Below, in pieces: positions 51,781 to 60,633 of a stretch of DNA of 64,000 nucleotides. Under the pieces are notes generated by a model. It was not told the origin of the DNA. It made no database searches and saw nothing but the letters and a program-made list of their open reading frames with translations. Position 1 is the stretch's first letter; every line of letters starts with the position of its first letter. Origin of the DNA: Brachybacterium sp. YJGR34 (GTDB taxonomy: Bacteria; Actinomycetota; Actinomycetes; Actinomycetales; Dermabacteraceae); assembly GCF_003347015.1 (NCBI RefSeq), contig NZ_PNFB01000003.1, positions 203,140-267,139 of the forward strand, given 5' to 3'. Made by a program: the position numbers and the translations under genes.

Positions 51781-52386
51781 ATGGGCATGGAGGACGAGGA
51801 CGCGGTGGATGCGCGCGACGGGGTGCTGCTCGCGACGGAGCGCCTGTGGCTGCGGCCGTGGCGCCCGAAGGAGGCGGTGGTCCTGCGCGCGCTCTGGGCC
51901 GAGCGTGACCCCCGCGTCCCGCCGCACCGCCGGATCGACGAGGACGGCCGCCCGAGCCTCGAGGACCTCGAGGCCTCGATCCGGCGCCAGGCCCACCGCC
52001 CCGGCGGACTGGGGCTGCCCGCCCTCGAGATCCGGGCCACGGGGGAGGTGATCGGCTACTGCGGACTGGTCGAGGACGGTCCCGGCGCCGCCGCCCTCGG
52101 GGACGAGCACCCGGGGCCGGAGCTCGCCGTCGAGCTGCTGCGCAGGGCGCAGGGCGCCGGCTACGCGACCGAGGCCGGCCGGGCCGTGATGGCCTGGGCG
52201 CGCGGGGCCGGGATCCCGCGCCTGCAGGCCACCGTGTGGGACTGGAACTACGCCTCGCGCCGACTGCTGACCAGGCTGGGGTTCGTCGAGACGGACCGTT
52301 CCCGGCCCGCCGGGGCGGAGCACGAGATGCTGGTCATGACCGCCGTGCTGGGAGAGTCCCTCACCGCACCATCCGCAGGTCCCTGA
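51781..52386 (+). CDS. GNAT acetyltransferase (RimJ/RimL type)
   Basis: An acetyltransferase of about 200 residues. LLATERLWLRPWRPKEAVVL near 15 is the RimL-like opening, ELAVELLRRAQGAGYATEAG near 118 contains the acetyl-CoA loop (QGAGYA), and LQATVWDWNYASRRLLTRLG near 150 is the C-terminal motif. The start could also be 51778 (GTG) or 51787 (ATG). Its last 26 bases overlap the end of the next acetyltransferase on the opposite strand. Confidence 0.88.
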   Translation: MGMEDEDAVDARDGVLLATERLWLRPWRPKEAVVLRALWAERDPRVPPHRRIDEDGRPSLEDLEASIRRQAHRPGGLGLPALEIRATGEVIGYCGLVEDGPGAAALGDEHPGPELAVELLRRAQGAGYATEAGRAVMAWARGAGIPRLQATVWDWNYASRRLLTRLGFVETDRSRPAGAEHEMLVMTAVLGESLTAPSAGP

Positions 52387-52876
52387 GCCCGCCCAGCTGC
52401 TCCTCCACGTGGGTGGCCCCGTCGGCCACGAAGCCGAGCTTCTCGTAGAACCGGCGTGCCCGAGGGTTGTCCTCGGCGACCCACACGCTGGCGCCCTCGC
52501 CCTGGAGGATCTCCTCGGCGAGGGCGCGGGCCAGGCCGCTGCCGAACCAGTCCGGGTCGAGGTAGAGCACGGACAGCTCGCGCGGCCGCACGGGCTGCGG
52601 ATCCCGCGGCGCCCAGGATGCGGCCAGCCCGATCGGCCGGCCGGTCCCGTCGCGGCCGATGCGGAAGGTGCCGCCGTCGGATGCGGGGTTCCCCGGCGTC
52701 AGCCACAGCGTCCAGTGCCGGATGCGGCGCGCGATCGCCTGCTCGCCGAACCACTCGTCGCCCTCGAGCAGGTGTCCGTAGGCGACCTCCCAGCCGCGCA
52801 CGTGCAGGCGGGCGAGGGCCGGGACGTCCTCGAGGGCGGGGGTGTCGATCGTGAAGGCACGGTCCGTGCTGGTCAT
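52361..52876 (-). CDS. GNAT acetyltransferase
   Basis: A 171-residue acetyltransferase. RLHVRGWEVAYGHLLEGD near 25 is the typical opening of this GNAT subgroup, LSVLYLDPDWFGSGLARALA near 103 has the acetyl-CoA binding loop in the degenerate form FGSGLA, and VWVAEDNPRARRFYEKLGF near 132 is the strand 4-helix 4 motif. The substrate is unknown. Its 3' end overlaps the convergent acetyltransferase gene by 26 bases. Confidence 0.9.
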   Translation of the reverse strand: MTSTDRAFTIDTPALEDVPALARLHVRGWEVAYGHLLEGDEWFGEQAIARRIRHWTLWLTPGNPASDGGTFRIGRDGTGRPIGLAASWAPRDPQPVRPRELSVLYLDPDWFGSGLARALAEEILQGEGASVWVAEDNPRARRFYEKLGFVADGATHVEEQLGGLRDLRMVR

Positions 52877-53076
52877 GGGGAGAGTCTCGCAGGTGCGCGG
52901 CGGGACGGCCGGCATCACAGCGACCGTGAGCGGTGAGCGCGCCCCCTTCCCCCGGATACCTGCAACCCGTAGTATCACCAACGGCCCGTCATCGAGGACG
53001 CCGTCGCCGTCGGCCCCGATGCCGGACCCGCGCCGGGCGTGATGCGTCCGCGTGATCCGCCGTCGAAGGAGACTCC

Positions 53077-54293
53077 GTGCCCGAAGCCGTCGTCGTCGCC
53101 GCCGCCCGGTCACCGATCGGACGCGCCCGGAAGGGCTCGCTCGCGGACCTCCGCCCGGACGACCTCGCCGCCAGATGGTCCGCGCCGTCCTCGACCAGGT
53201 CCCGCAGCTGGACCCGGAGAGCCTCGACGACCTGCTGCTGGGCTGCGCGATCCCCGAGGGCCGCCAGGGCGGCAACCTCGCCCGCACCGTCGCGATCCAG
53301 CTGGGCCTGGACGCCGTGCCCGGGGCGACCGTGACCCGCTTCTGCGCCTCCTCACTGCAGAGCACCCGCGCCGCCTTCCATGCCATCCGCGCCGGGGAGG
53401 CGCAGGCGGTGATCTCCGCGGGCGTCGAGTCGATCTCGCAGAGCAGCGGACAGCTCCTGGACCCCGAGGCCCGCAATCCGCTCTTCCGCGAGGCCTGGGA
53501 GCGCACCGCCCGCCGCGCCGCCCGCGAGCTCCCCGCGCCCTGGCACGATCCGCGCGAGGACGGCGAGCTCCCCGACGCCTACATCCAGATGGGCCAGACC
53601 GCGGAGAACGTGGCCGAGCTGCGCGGCATCACCCGCGCGGACCAGGACGCCTACGCCCTGCGCTCCCAGGCCCGGGCCGAGGCGGCGATCGCGGGCGGTT
53701 CCGCGGCACGCGACATCACCCCCGTCGCCCTCCCGGACGGCACCCTCGTCACGGCCGACGACTCCCCGCGCCCCGGGGCGACGCTCGAGGCCATGGGCGC
53801 GCTCGACCCCGTCTTCCGCCCGGGCGGCACGGTCACCGCCGGCAACTGCTGCCCGCTGAGCGACGGCGCCGCCGCGCTCGCGATCCTCGCCGACGACCGC
53901 GCGCGGGAGCTGGGGATCACGCCGCTGGCCCGCATCGTCGCCACCGGAGTCTCCGGCCTCAGCCCCGAGATCATGGGCCTCGGCCCGGTCGAGGCCACCC
54001 GCCGCGCCCTGGCGAACGCCTCGATGAGCATCGCCGACATCGACCTGGTCGAGCTCAACGAGGCCTTCGCCGCCCAGGTGCTGCCCGCCGCCGAGGACCT
54101 CGGCCTCGACCACGACAGGCTCAACGTCCACGGCGGCGCGATCGCGCTCGGCCACCCCTGGGGCTCGACGGGAGCCCGCATGACCACCACCCTGCTCCAC
54201 GGCCTGCAGGAGCGCGACGGCCAGCTGGGCCTGGCGACCCTGTGCGTCGGCGGCGGCCAGGGCATGGCCCTCATCATCGAGAGGATGCACTGA
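53077..54293 (+). pseudogene. Thiolase (acetyl-CoA C-acyltransferase), apparent 1-nt frameshift
   Basis: A FadA-type thiolase that would release acetyl-CoA from 3-ketoacyl-CoA in beta-oxidation. The first 32 codons from GTG 53077 (AAGGA upstream) read MPEAVVVAAARSPIGR to DDLAA, then homology continues in another frame from MVRAVLDQVPQLDP at 53175; one missing base near 53172 explains it. The rest is intact: nucleophile Cys in RFCASSLQS, NEAFAAQ, His in ALGHPWGSTGA and Cys in CVGGGQG. Either the base was lost in this strain or assembly, or a shorter product from ATG 53175 is made, lacking the first strand. It overlaps the dehydrogenase gene by TGATG. Confidence 0.85.
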
Positions 54294-55636
54294 TGACCAG
54301 CACCGACCCCACGCCCACCAGCGCCCCGGCCCCGGGAGTCCTGGGCATCGGCGGCGACCTCGGCCCCGCTGCCGAGCACCGCAGCCCCTCCGTGGTCACG
54401 GACCGGGCCGTCGTCTCCCCGCCCGACGCCGACGCCGTCACCGCCGCGGAGCTGCTGCCCGCGACGGCGGACCACTTCGCCCTCTTCCAGGACGTCGCCG
54501 GGGAGGACCTCGCGGCCTGGCGCGACGCCCGCTCCCTCGCGGCCGAGGTGCTCCCGCAGATCAACGACTGGTGGGACCGCGGCGAGTACCCGCGCGCGCT
54601 GATCGGCCGCCTCGGCGAGCTGGACCTGCTGACCGACGGGCTCGACGTCCCCGGCCACCGTCGCCTCTCGCCGCTCGCGACCGGCCTGGTCACCATGGAG
54701 CTCTCCCGGATCGACGGCTCCGTGGGCACCATGGTGGGCGTCCAGGGCGGCCTCGCGCTGCGCTCGATCCTGTGGCTGGGCTCCGAGGAGCAGAAGCGGC
54801 GCTGGGTCGAGCCGATCGCGCGCGGCACCGAGCATGCCGGTTTCGCACTCACCGAGCCGGACCACGGCTCCGATTCCGTCTCGCTGGAGACCGTGGCCCG
54901 CCGCGAGGGGGAGCAGTGGGTGCTGAGCGGGCAGAAGCGCTGGATCGGCAACGGTGCCGGCTGCCACCTCACCGTGGTCTGGGCCCGCGTCGAGGATCCC
55001 GAGGACGAGGTGCTGCACGGCCGGGTCAGCGGCTTCCTCGTCGAGCAGGACCGGCCCGGCTACGAGGCCGAGGTGATCCGCGGGAAGGTCGCCCTGCGCG
55101 CCATCGACCAGGCCCACATCACCCTCGACGAGGTGCACGTCCCGCTCGGGGCGCGCCTGCCCGGCGCCCGATCCTTCGCGGACACCTCGCGGGTCCTCTT
55201 CGCCACCCGCGCCGGCGTGGCCTGGGGCGCGCTGGGGCATGCGACCGCCTGCTACGAGGCCGCCCTCGAGCACGCCACCACCCGCATCCAGTTCGGTCGG
55301 CCGCTCGCGAAGGCGCAGTCCATCCAGGTGCGGCTGGCGAGCATGCTGCAGTCCCTGACGGCGATGCAGCTGTACTGCCGGCGCCTGGCGGAGCTCGAGG
55401 CCGAGGGGGCGCTGCACCCCGAACAGGCCTCGCTGGCCAAGGTGTTCGCCACCCGCACCGCCCGTGAGATCGCCTCCGACGCCCGCGACATGCTGGGCGG
55501 CTCCGGGATCCTGCTCGAGAACCGCGTGGTCCGCCACCGCAGCGACCTCGAGGCCCTGCACACCTACGAGGGCACCGACACCATGCAGTCGCTGATCGTG
55601 GGACGGGCGATCACGGGCCTCAGCGCCTTCACCTGA
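54293..55636 (+). CDS. Acyl-CoA dehydrogenase (glutaryl-CoA dehydrogenase-like)
   Basis: A 447-residue FAD-dependent acyl-CoA dehydrogenase that introduces the alpha-beta double bond. It has a 55-residue N-terminal extension. FALTEPDHGSDSVSLET near 182 and WIGNGAGCHLTVVWAR bind FAD and substrate, TRIQFGRPLAKAQSIQ near 328 is the family signature, and the catalytic Glu is expected in TYEGTDTMQSLIVGRAITG near 423, as in glutaryl-CoA dehydrogenase. Decarboxylating versus simple dehydrogenation cannot be decided. It is translationally coupled to the thiolase. Confidence 0.93.
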   Translation: MTSTDPTPTSAPAPGVLGIGGDLGPAAEHRSPSVVTDRAVVSPPDADAVTAAELLPATADHFALFQDVAGEDLAAWRDARSLAAEVLPQINDWWDRGEYPRALIGRLGELDLLTDGLDVPGHRRLSPLATGLVTMELSRIDGSVGTMVGVQGGLALRSILWLGSEEQKRRWVEPIARGTEHAGFALTEPDHGSDSVSLETVARREGEQWVLSGQKRWIGNGAGCHLTVVWARVEDPEDEVLHGRVSGFLVEQDRPGYEAEVIRGKVALRAIDQAHITLDEVHVPLGARLPGARSFADTSRVLFATRAGVAWGALGHATACYEAALEHATTRIQFGRPLAKAQSIQVRLASMLQSLTAMQLYCRRLAELEAEGALHPEQASLAKVFATRTAREIASDARDMLGGSGILLENRVVRHRSDLEALHTYEGTDTMQSLIVGRAITGLSAFT

Positions 55637-55643
55637 GGGGCGC

Positions 55644-56621
55644 TCAGCGCCCGGCGCGCAGCGCCGCCACGGCCCGCCGCTCCTCGCCGCTGAGCGGACC
55701 GCGTCGCTCGGCGTCGAGGCATTCCTCCAGCTCCTCGCGGTTCTTGACCCCGAGCACCACGGTCGCCACCCCGTCCACGTCCAGCGCGCAGCGATGCGCC
55801 AGCGCGGCAGGGGACTCGCCGAGCTCGGCGGCGAGCTCGCGGAAGCCCGCGGCGCGCTCGTACTCGGCGACGACGGGGTGGCCGGGATCGACCGCGCGAT
55901 CGATGCCCCCGGTCAGAGCACCCGCGGCGACTGCGCGGATGCCGATCACGGGCACCCCGGCGCGGCGGGCCGAGGCCAGGATCTCGCCGTTGCGCGGGGT
56001 GGCCTGCTCGCCGAAGATCCACATGTCCCCGGACAGGTCCAGCGCATTGACCACCACCTGGACGGCACCGGGCGTCTCCTCGCCGGCCAGGGCCTCGAGC
56101 ACCGCGGCGGGATGGCCCACTCCGGTCAGCCCCCAGTCCCGGATCAGCCCCTCCTCGCGCAGCGCGAGGAAGGTGGGCAGGACCTGCTCCTGGAAGACCG
56201 ACCAGCCGGCAGTGCGCGGAGCGCGCGCCGCATCCCCCGGCGGCCGCAGCTGGCTGTGCAGGAGCAGCAGATCCACCTGCTCGCGACCCAGCCGCTGCAG
56301 GCTGCCGGCCAGGCTCTCCCGGATCCGCGCGGGGACGTCGTGGGGCGCGATCTCGTCGTCCGGGGCCTCGACCTTGGTCGTGATCAGCGGATGCTCCGCC
56401 GAGGAGAGGCCGGCGAGCGCCTCGCCCGCCACGCGCTCGGCCTCGTGGTCGGGGCCGTAGGAGGGGGCCAGGTCCAGCATGGTCACCCCCGCCTCGAGGG
56501 CCCCGTGCACGGTGGCCACGGCCTCGGCGCGGTCGGTCGCGCCCCACACGCCGCCGATGCCTCCGCCGCCGAGCGTCAGCGCGCTCACCGCGCCCAGTCG
56601 CCCGAAGTCTCTCGTCCTCAT
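55644..56621 (-). CDS. Aldo/keto reductase
   Basis: A 325-residue aldo/keto reductase of the larger AKR group. TMLDLAPSYGPDHEAERVAG near 47 carries Asp and Tyr, TTKVEAP the Lys, and LLLLHSQLRPP the His position. VVLGVKNREELEECLDA near the C-terminus binds NADPH. The substrate is unknown. GGGAGGAG precedes the ATG and a TAGCGT -10 lies about 40 bases upstream. It converges on the dehydrogenase gene with a 7-base gap. Confidence 0.9.
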   Translation of the reverse strand: MRTRDFGRLGAVSALTLGGGGIGGVWGATDRAEAVATVHGALEAGVTMLDLAPSYGPDHEAERVAGEALAGLSSAEHPLITTKVEAPDDEIAPHDVPARIRESLAGSLQRLGREQVDLLLLHSQLRPPGDAARAPRTAGWSVFQEQVLPTFLALREEGLIRDWGLTGVGHPAAVLEALAGEETPGAVQVVVNALDLSGDMWIFGEQATPRNGEILASARRAGVPVIGIRAVAAGALTGGIDRAVDPGHPVVAEYERAAGFRELAAELGESPAALAHRCALDVDGVATVVLGVKNREELEECLDAERRGPLSGEERRAVAALRAGR

Positions 56622-56728
56622 CGCCGTTCTCCTCCCGGGAGTCTCTGCTCGACGGTCACGCTACAGAGCAGCGGGCGCGGGGGATAGAGGGTGGCCGCGG
56701 CAAGGTCGTCCTCGCGGGCGGCAACGGG

Positions 56729-58468
56729 TCACTCGAACTCGAGCTCCTCCTGGTTCCCTGCGTCGCTCCGACGGGAGGAACGCTGTGAGCGACTGGTGGG
56801 GAAACGGTCGCCCGGTCCGTATGTGACGCTGGGGCCGCGGGTCGCTGTGCTCGTCTTGACCAGGATGCGCCGGTCCACCAGGTCCGACAGAATGCGCGAT
56901 GCTGTCGCCGGCTTGACGTCGAACATCGTCTGGACCATACGCCCGTTGATCTGCCCCGCTTCGCGGACGATCTCGACGACTTTGCGGTCCGTGTCGTCGC
57001 CGGAGCGCCGGCGGTAGGTGACCGCGGCCCCGAGAGCGCGGACAGCGGGACCGACCAGGCGATACTCTCCCTGCCTGCTGCGCGCTGAATCTGCGGTGCG
57101 CTCGAGAAGGGCATCACCGGGCGCCGAGAGGCGCATCAGGATGCTCTCGGTCTCTCGGTCGGTCTTCTGGAGGATCGGAGCGATTCTGCGCGCGGTGACG
57201 GTGCGGTGCGTGAGCAGGAATGTCATCACGAGGAGGGCGTCGGGGTCCTCTCGCTGGTCCTCGGGGAGGGCCGCGACGAACCGTGTGACCGGCTCATTGG
57301 GAGGGCCGCCCTCCAGAGTGATCTCCACCGTGTCGCCGTCTGTCATGAACACGGGAGGCTGGTGTCCGACGGACGTCATGGCGGCATACATCCGGTCGAC
57401 CCCGACGCCGGCCGCCTCTCCGAGGCCCAGACCACGAATCGCCTGGACCAGTGAAGGATTGCGGCTTCGACTGCTGACGGTCAGCACATTCTCGATGGTG
57501 ACGCCGGGTGCGAAGCCGCCCGGAGAGGTGAGGCGCAGCCTGCCGTCGCCGTGCTCGATCTGGATCGGCGAGGGATCGCGATGATCCCGGTGCATGAAGG
57601 CGTTGACCACAGCCTCCCGAAGCGCGCCCTCCGGCAGGTCGCCGATGAGCAGCTGTGAACCTCCCGGTAGGACGATGGCGGTGCGAGTCACCTGCGCTTC
57701 GATGAACTCCAGCGTCCGACGGATCGCCCAGAGCCCCGACCCGGTGATCTGCTCATTCGCGCTGAGCAGGCCTGAGGCGCGGGTCCGGCGGACATAGCGC
57801 ACATGGACGGTCTGCTCGTCGCGGAACAGCATGCGTCCGCCGTTGGTCAGGTTCTCGCCGGACACTGCGCCGAGGCGACGGCAGACATCGGGCCAGGGGA
57901 GTGCCGCCCAGGAGCGACGTTCCTCATCGGCAGCCTGCCGAAGCATCTCTCGTGCGATCTCCACGGCGAGTGGTGAGACATCCTCCAGCGGGATGCCGGA
58001 GTCCTTGCCGGACCAGTCCTCGCCGCGACGATCCTGGAGCACGGTGGCGATGCGCTGCGGAGACATCGGTCGGCAGGCATCCCCGACGCGTTCCCGAGCA
58101 ATTCCCCTGACCAGGTGGACATCCGGGCTCGGCGGGACCGTGATGATGGTCAGGGTCGACCCCCGGAAGGTCAGAGGACGGGCGATCACGATCAGGGAGG
58201 GCTCGGTGACTTCGTAGATGCGGTTGACCGTCGCCGTGCAGTCGAGCGGCGAGCCGACGAAGGCGTCGGTGCCGGGAACGCGATCCTTCACGCCGACGAC
58301 GATCATGCCGCCATTCGCATTCGCGAAGCATGCCGAGGCTTCAGCGAGGTCGACGAGAGCATCGGGGACCGAGCGATCGACGGTCTTGAAGTCGATGGTC
58401 TCGCCCTCCAGGGTGTTCGCCGCTTCGCCCGCTGCGACGCGCTCGAGGAGGGGTGTCACGTCGTCCAT
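56729..58468 (-). CDS. AlbA_2 (Schlafen-like) and HATPase-domain transcriptional regulator
   Basis: A 579-residue protein of the RecG-like/AlbA_2 regulator group. Residues about 20-150 form the AlbA_2 domain (LEGETIDFKT, then FANANGGMIVVGVKD); about 270-390 form an HATPase_c_4 domain with LREAVVNAFMHRDH, the ATP-binding N-box, and GGFAPGVTIENVL; the C-terminus at about 490-550 is a winged helix (INGRMVQTMFDVKPATASRI). The biochemical role is unknown; DNA or RNA binding is likely. Base composition is visibly less GC-rich than its neighbours, suggesting transfer. TAGGAG precedes the ATG, and repeats upstream suggest self-control. Confidence 0.88.
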   Translation of the reverse strand: MDDVTPLLERVAAGEAANTLEGETIDFKTVDRSVPDALVDLAEASACFANANGGMIVVGVKDRVPGTDAFVGSPLDCTATVNRIYEVTEPSLIVIARPLTFRGSTLTIITVPPSPDVHLVRGIARERVGDACRPMSPQRIATVLQDRRGEDWSGKDSGIPLEDVSPLAVEIAREMLRQAADEERRSWAALPWPDVCRRLGAVSGENLTNGGRMLFRDEQTVHVRYVRRTRASGLLSANEQITGSGLWAIRRTLEFIEAQVTRTAIVLPGGSQLLIGDLPEGALREAVVNAFMHRDHRDPSPIQIEHGDGRLRLTSPGGFAPGVTIENVLTVSSRSRNPSLVQAIRGLGLGEAAGVGVDRMYAAMTSVGHQPPVFMTDGDTVEITLEGGPPNEPVTRFVAALPEDQREDPDALLVMTFLLTHRTVTARRIAPILQKTDRETESILMRLSAPGDALLERTADSARSRQGEYRLVGPAVRALGAAVTYRRRSGDDTDRKVVEIVREAGQINGRMVQTMFDVKPATASRILSDLVDRRILVKTSTATRGPSVTYGPGDRFPTSRSQRSSRRSDAGNQEELEFE

Positions 58469-58478
58469 GGTTTCTCCT

Positions 58479-58528
58479 AGTTTTGACGTACTCCCGACTG
58501 TCATCCTAGATCAAAACTGGTGAAAACT
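58479..58528. promoter_or_regulatory. Operator-like repeats upstream of the AlbA_2 gene
   Basis: AGTTTTGA (58479-58486) is the exact inverse of TCAAAACT (58511-58518), and TGAAAACT (58521-58528) repeats the latter 10 bases further on. They bracket a minus-strand TAGGAT -10-like hexamer. Their position fits an operator for the winged-helix protein itself. Confidence 0.5.
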
Positions 58529-58554
58529 CCTCCGGCACACGGAGTCGGCGCCGC

Positions 58555-59670
58555 TCACCGCCGCCCGAGCGGCAGCTCCCTCTCGAGGGCCGCGCGCCAG
58601 GGCCCCAGGTCCCAGCCCTGCGCGGCGACCCAGTCGTCGTCGAAGTAGGTGTCGGTGTAGCGGTCGCCGGGGTCGCACAGCAGAGTGAGCACCGAGCCGT
58701 TCTCGCCCCGCGCGCGCATCTGGGCGATGAGCTGCGCGGAGGCGACGAGGTTCGTGCCGGTCGACGCGCCGACCCGTCGGCCCAGGTGGTCCGAGAGGTG
58801 GCGGGCGGCGGCGACCGAGGCCGCGTCGGGCACGCGGATCATGCGGTCCACCACCCCGGGCACGAAGCTCGGCTCGACCCGCGGCCGGCCGATCCCCTCG
58901 ATGCGGGAGCCGTGCTCGGTGGTCACGCTCGGATCGCCCTGCACCCAGCCGTCGAAGAAGGCGGAGTTCTCGACGTCGGCCACGCACAGCGCGGTGGGCA
59001 GGCGCCGGTAGCGCAGCAGGCGCCCGAAGGTCGCACTGGTCCCGCCGGTGCCGGCGCCGACGACGATCCAGCGCGGCACGGGATGCGGCTCGAGCTCCAG
59101 CTGGGCCAGCGCGCTGACCGCGATCGAGTTGTTGCCGCGCCAGTCGGTGGCCCGCTCGGCGTGGGTGAACTGGTCCAGGAACAGCCCGCCCTGCTCCGCG
59201 GCCAGGCGCCGCGCCTCCCGGCTCATGCACTCGGCGCTCTCGACCACGTGGCAGCGCCCGCCCGCCGCCTCGATGAGGGAGACCTTGTGGCGGCTGGTCC
59301 CGCGCGGGATGACGGCGATGAAGGGGATGTCGAGCATCCGCGCCACGTGCGCCTCGCTGACGGCGGTGGAGCCCGAGGAGGCCTCGATGACCGGCATGCC
59401 GGGCCGCAGCTGCCCGTTGACCAGGGCGAGGAGGAACAGCGAACGGGCCAGGCGGTGCTTCAGACTGCCCGAGGCGTGGGTCGACTCGTCCTTGAGGTAG
59501 AGCTGGATGTCCCAGTGCGCGGGCAGGTCCAGGGTGACCAGGTGGGTGTCGGCGCTGCGGCGCCCGTCGGCGTCGAGGCGCTGGATCCGCTCGGCGACCC
59601 AGGCGCGCAGCGCCTCGTCGCTGCGATCCACGTCCTGCAGGCTCCGGGGCCAGGTGGCTGCATCGTCCAT
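58555..59670 (-). CDS. PLP-dependent cysteine desulfhydrase/cysteine synthase-family enzyme (Cds1-like)
   Basis: A 371-residue fold-type II PLP enzyme. Lys71 in [11 protein letters not shown] is the expected cofactor lysine, [16 protein letters not shown] near 108 holds the phosphate or substrate loop, and [13 protein letters not shown] near 205 the phosphate-binding glycines. The form resembles mycobacterial Cds1, which degrades L-cysteine to hydrogen sulfide, pyruvate and ammonia, more than CysK/CysM. TACCGT lies 6 nt before the ATG, so it is probably leaderless. Confidence 0.87.
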   Translation of the reverse strand: MDDAATWPRSLQDVDRSDEALRAWVAERIQRLDADGRRSADTHLVTLDLPAHWDIQLYLKDESTHASGSLKHRLARSLFLLALVNGQLRPGMPVIEASSGSTAVSEAHVARMLDIPFIAVIPRGTSRHKVSLIEAAGGRCHVVESAECMSREARRLAAEQGGLFLDQFTHAERATDWRGNNSIAVSALAQLELEPHPVPRWIVVGAGTGGTSATFGRLLRYRRLPTALCVADVENSAFFDGWVQGDPSVTTEHGSRIEGIGRPRVEPSFVPGVVDRMIRVPDAASVAAARHLSDHLGRRVGASTGTNLVASAQLIAQMRARGENGSVLTLLCDPGDRYTDTYFDDDWVAAQGWDLGPWRAALERELPLGRR

Positions 59671-59707
59671 GGTCCGACGGTAGCCGCCGGCCGTGGGGGC
59701 CGCGCTC

Positions 59708-60421
59708 TCAGGGCGTGCGCACGGCGCCGAAGGTCACCGGGCGGCGCAGCGCGAAGCCCAGCTTCTCGTAGCCGGCGATCGCGGCGGTGTTCGAGGCCGC
59801 GGCGTGCAGCAGGGCGCGGTCTCCGCGCTGCTGGATGTGGAAGGCGACGTCGAGCACGAGGGCCGAGGCGAGCCCCTGGCGCCGGTGCTCCGGGTCGACG
59901 GCGACGGCACTGATCTCGGTCCAGCCCTCGGGACGGAGGCGCTCGCCGGCCATCGCGATCAACCGGCCCTGGCGGCGGATGCCCACGTAGCGGCCCATCT
60001 CGTGGGTGCGCGGGCGGAAGGGGCCCGGCTGGGTGCGCTCGACCAGGGCGAGCATCTCGGCGCTGTCGGCCGCGCCGAGCTCGACGGCCTCCGCGCAGGG
60101 CCGGGTCGCCAGGTGGTCGGTCTGGACCAGCTGCACGCCGGGGAGCGAGAACTCCCAGGTCCAGCCCTCGGGCAGGGTCGGCTCGGCATGGGAGACGCTC
60201 ACGCTCGCGCCGTGCCCGTGCACCTCGAGGATCGCGTCCCACACCGCGGGGTCCTCCCAGTCGCGCACGCCCGCGAAGGGGGAGACGTCCTCGGGATAGC
60301 GCCGGACGAGGTCGTCGCCGATCGCGAGATGCGCGTGGTGCCCGGTCAGCGAGGACCAGGCCGGGTTGTCCAGCGCCGCCTCGTCCGCGCGGTCTCGATC
60401 GGGCGCGTCCTGCGCGGTCAT
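59708..60421 (-). CDS. GNAT acetyltransferase (FR47-like)
   Basis: A 237-residue acetyltransferase with a non-conserved N-terminal half of about 125 residues and a C-terminal FR47-type GNAT domain: [20 protein letters not shown] near 140, [20 protein letters not shown] near 168 with the acetyl-CoA loop RRQGLA, and [20 protein letters not shown] near 205. The substrate is unknown. GAGGAG precedes the ATG; in-frame codons further upstream are not conserved-looking. Confidence 0.88.
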   Translation of the reverse strand: MTAQDAPDRDRADEAALDNPAWSSLTGHHAHLAIGDDLVRRYPEDVSPFAGVRDWEDPAVWDAILEVHGHGASVSVSHAEPTLPEGWTWEFSLPGVQLVQTDHLATRPCAEAVELGAADSAEMLALVERTQPGPFRPRTHEMGRYVGIRRQGRLIAMAGERLRPEGWTEISAVAVDPEHRRQGLASALVLDVAFHIQQRGDRALLHAAASNTAAIAGYEKLGFALRRPVTFGAVRTP

Positions 60422-60556
60422 GCGAGCTCCTCGCTCCTCGGGCGGTGCCGGTGCGGCACCGGGTCGATCGCACGCTACTCCCGGCGCGGGCCGCGGTGGC
60501 GGGGCGGGGTCTGTGAGGTCCGACGCCACGCCGGGGAGCTCCTGCTTGCCCCGGGC

Positions 60557-60607
60557 GTGAACGCGTGTTTACACTCGGTCCCACCCTTCGTGAACGAGCG
60601 TTCACGA
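60557..60607. promoter_or_regulatory. Two TetR operators flanking a -10 element
   Basis: CGTGAACG-AG-CGTTCACG (60590-60607) is a perfect 18-base palindrome. An imperfect copy, CGTGAACG-CG-TGTTTACA, lies at 60557-60574. The -10 TACACT (60571-60576) overlaps the end of the first copy, with TTGCCC 18 bases upstream as -35. The arrangement predicts repression of the TetR-exporter operon by its own regulator. Confidence 0.75.
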
Positions 60608-60633
60608 ACCCCGGAGCGGAAGGAGGCCCTCGC

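Noticed and set aside
53160..53180. Programmed ribosomal frameshift in the thiolase
   Set aside because: No slippery heptamer and no clear downstream stimulatory structure; a lost base in a GCC repeat explains the change more simply.
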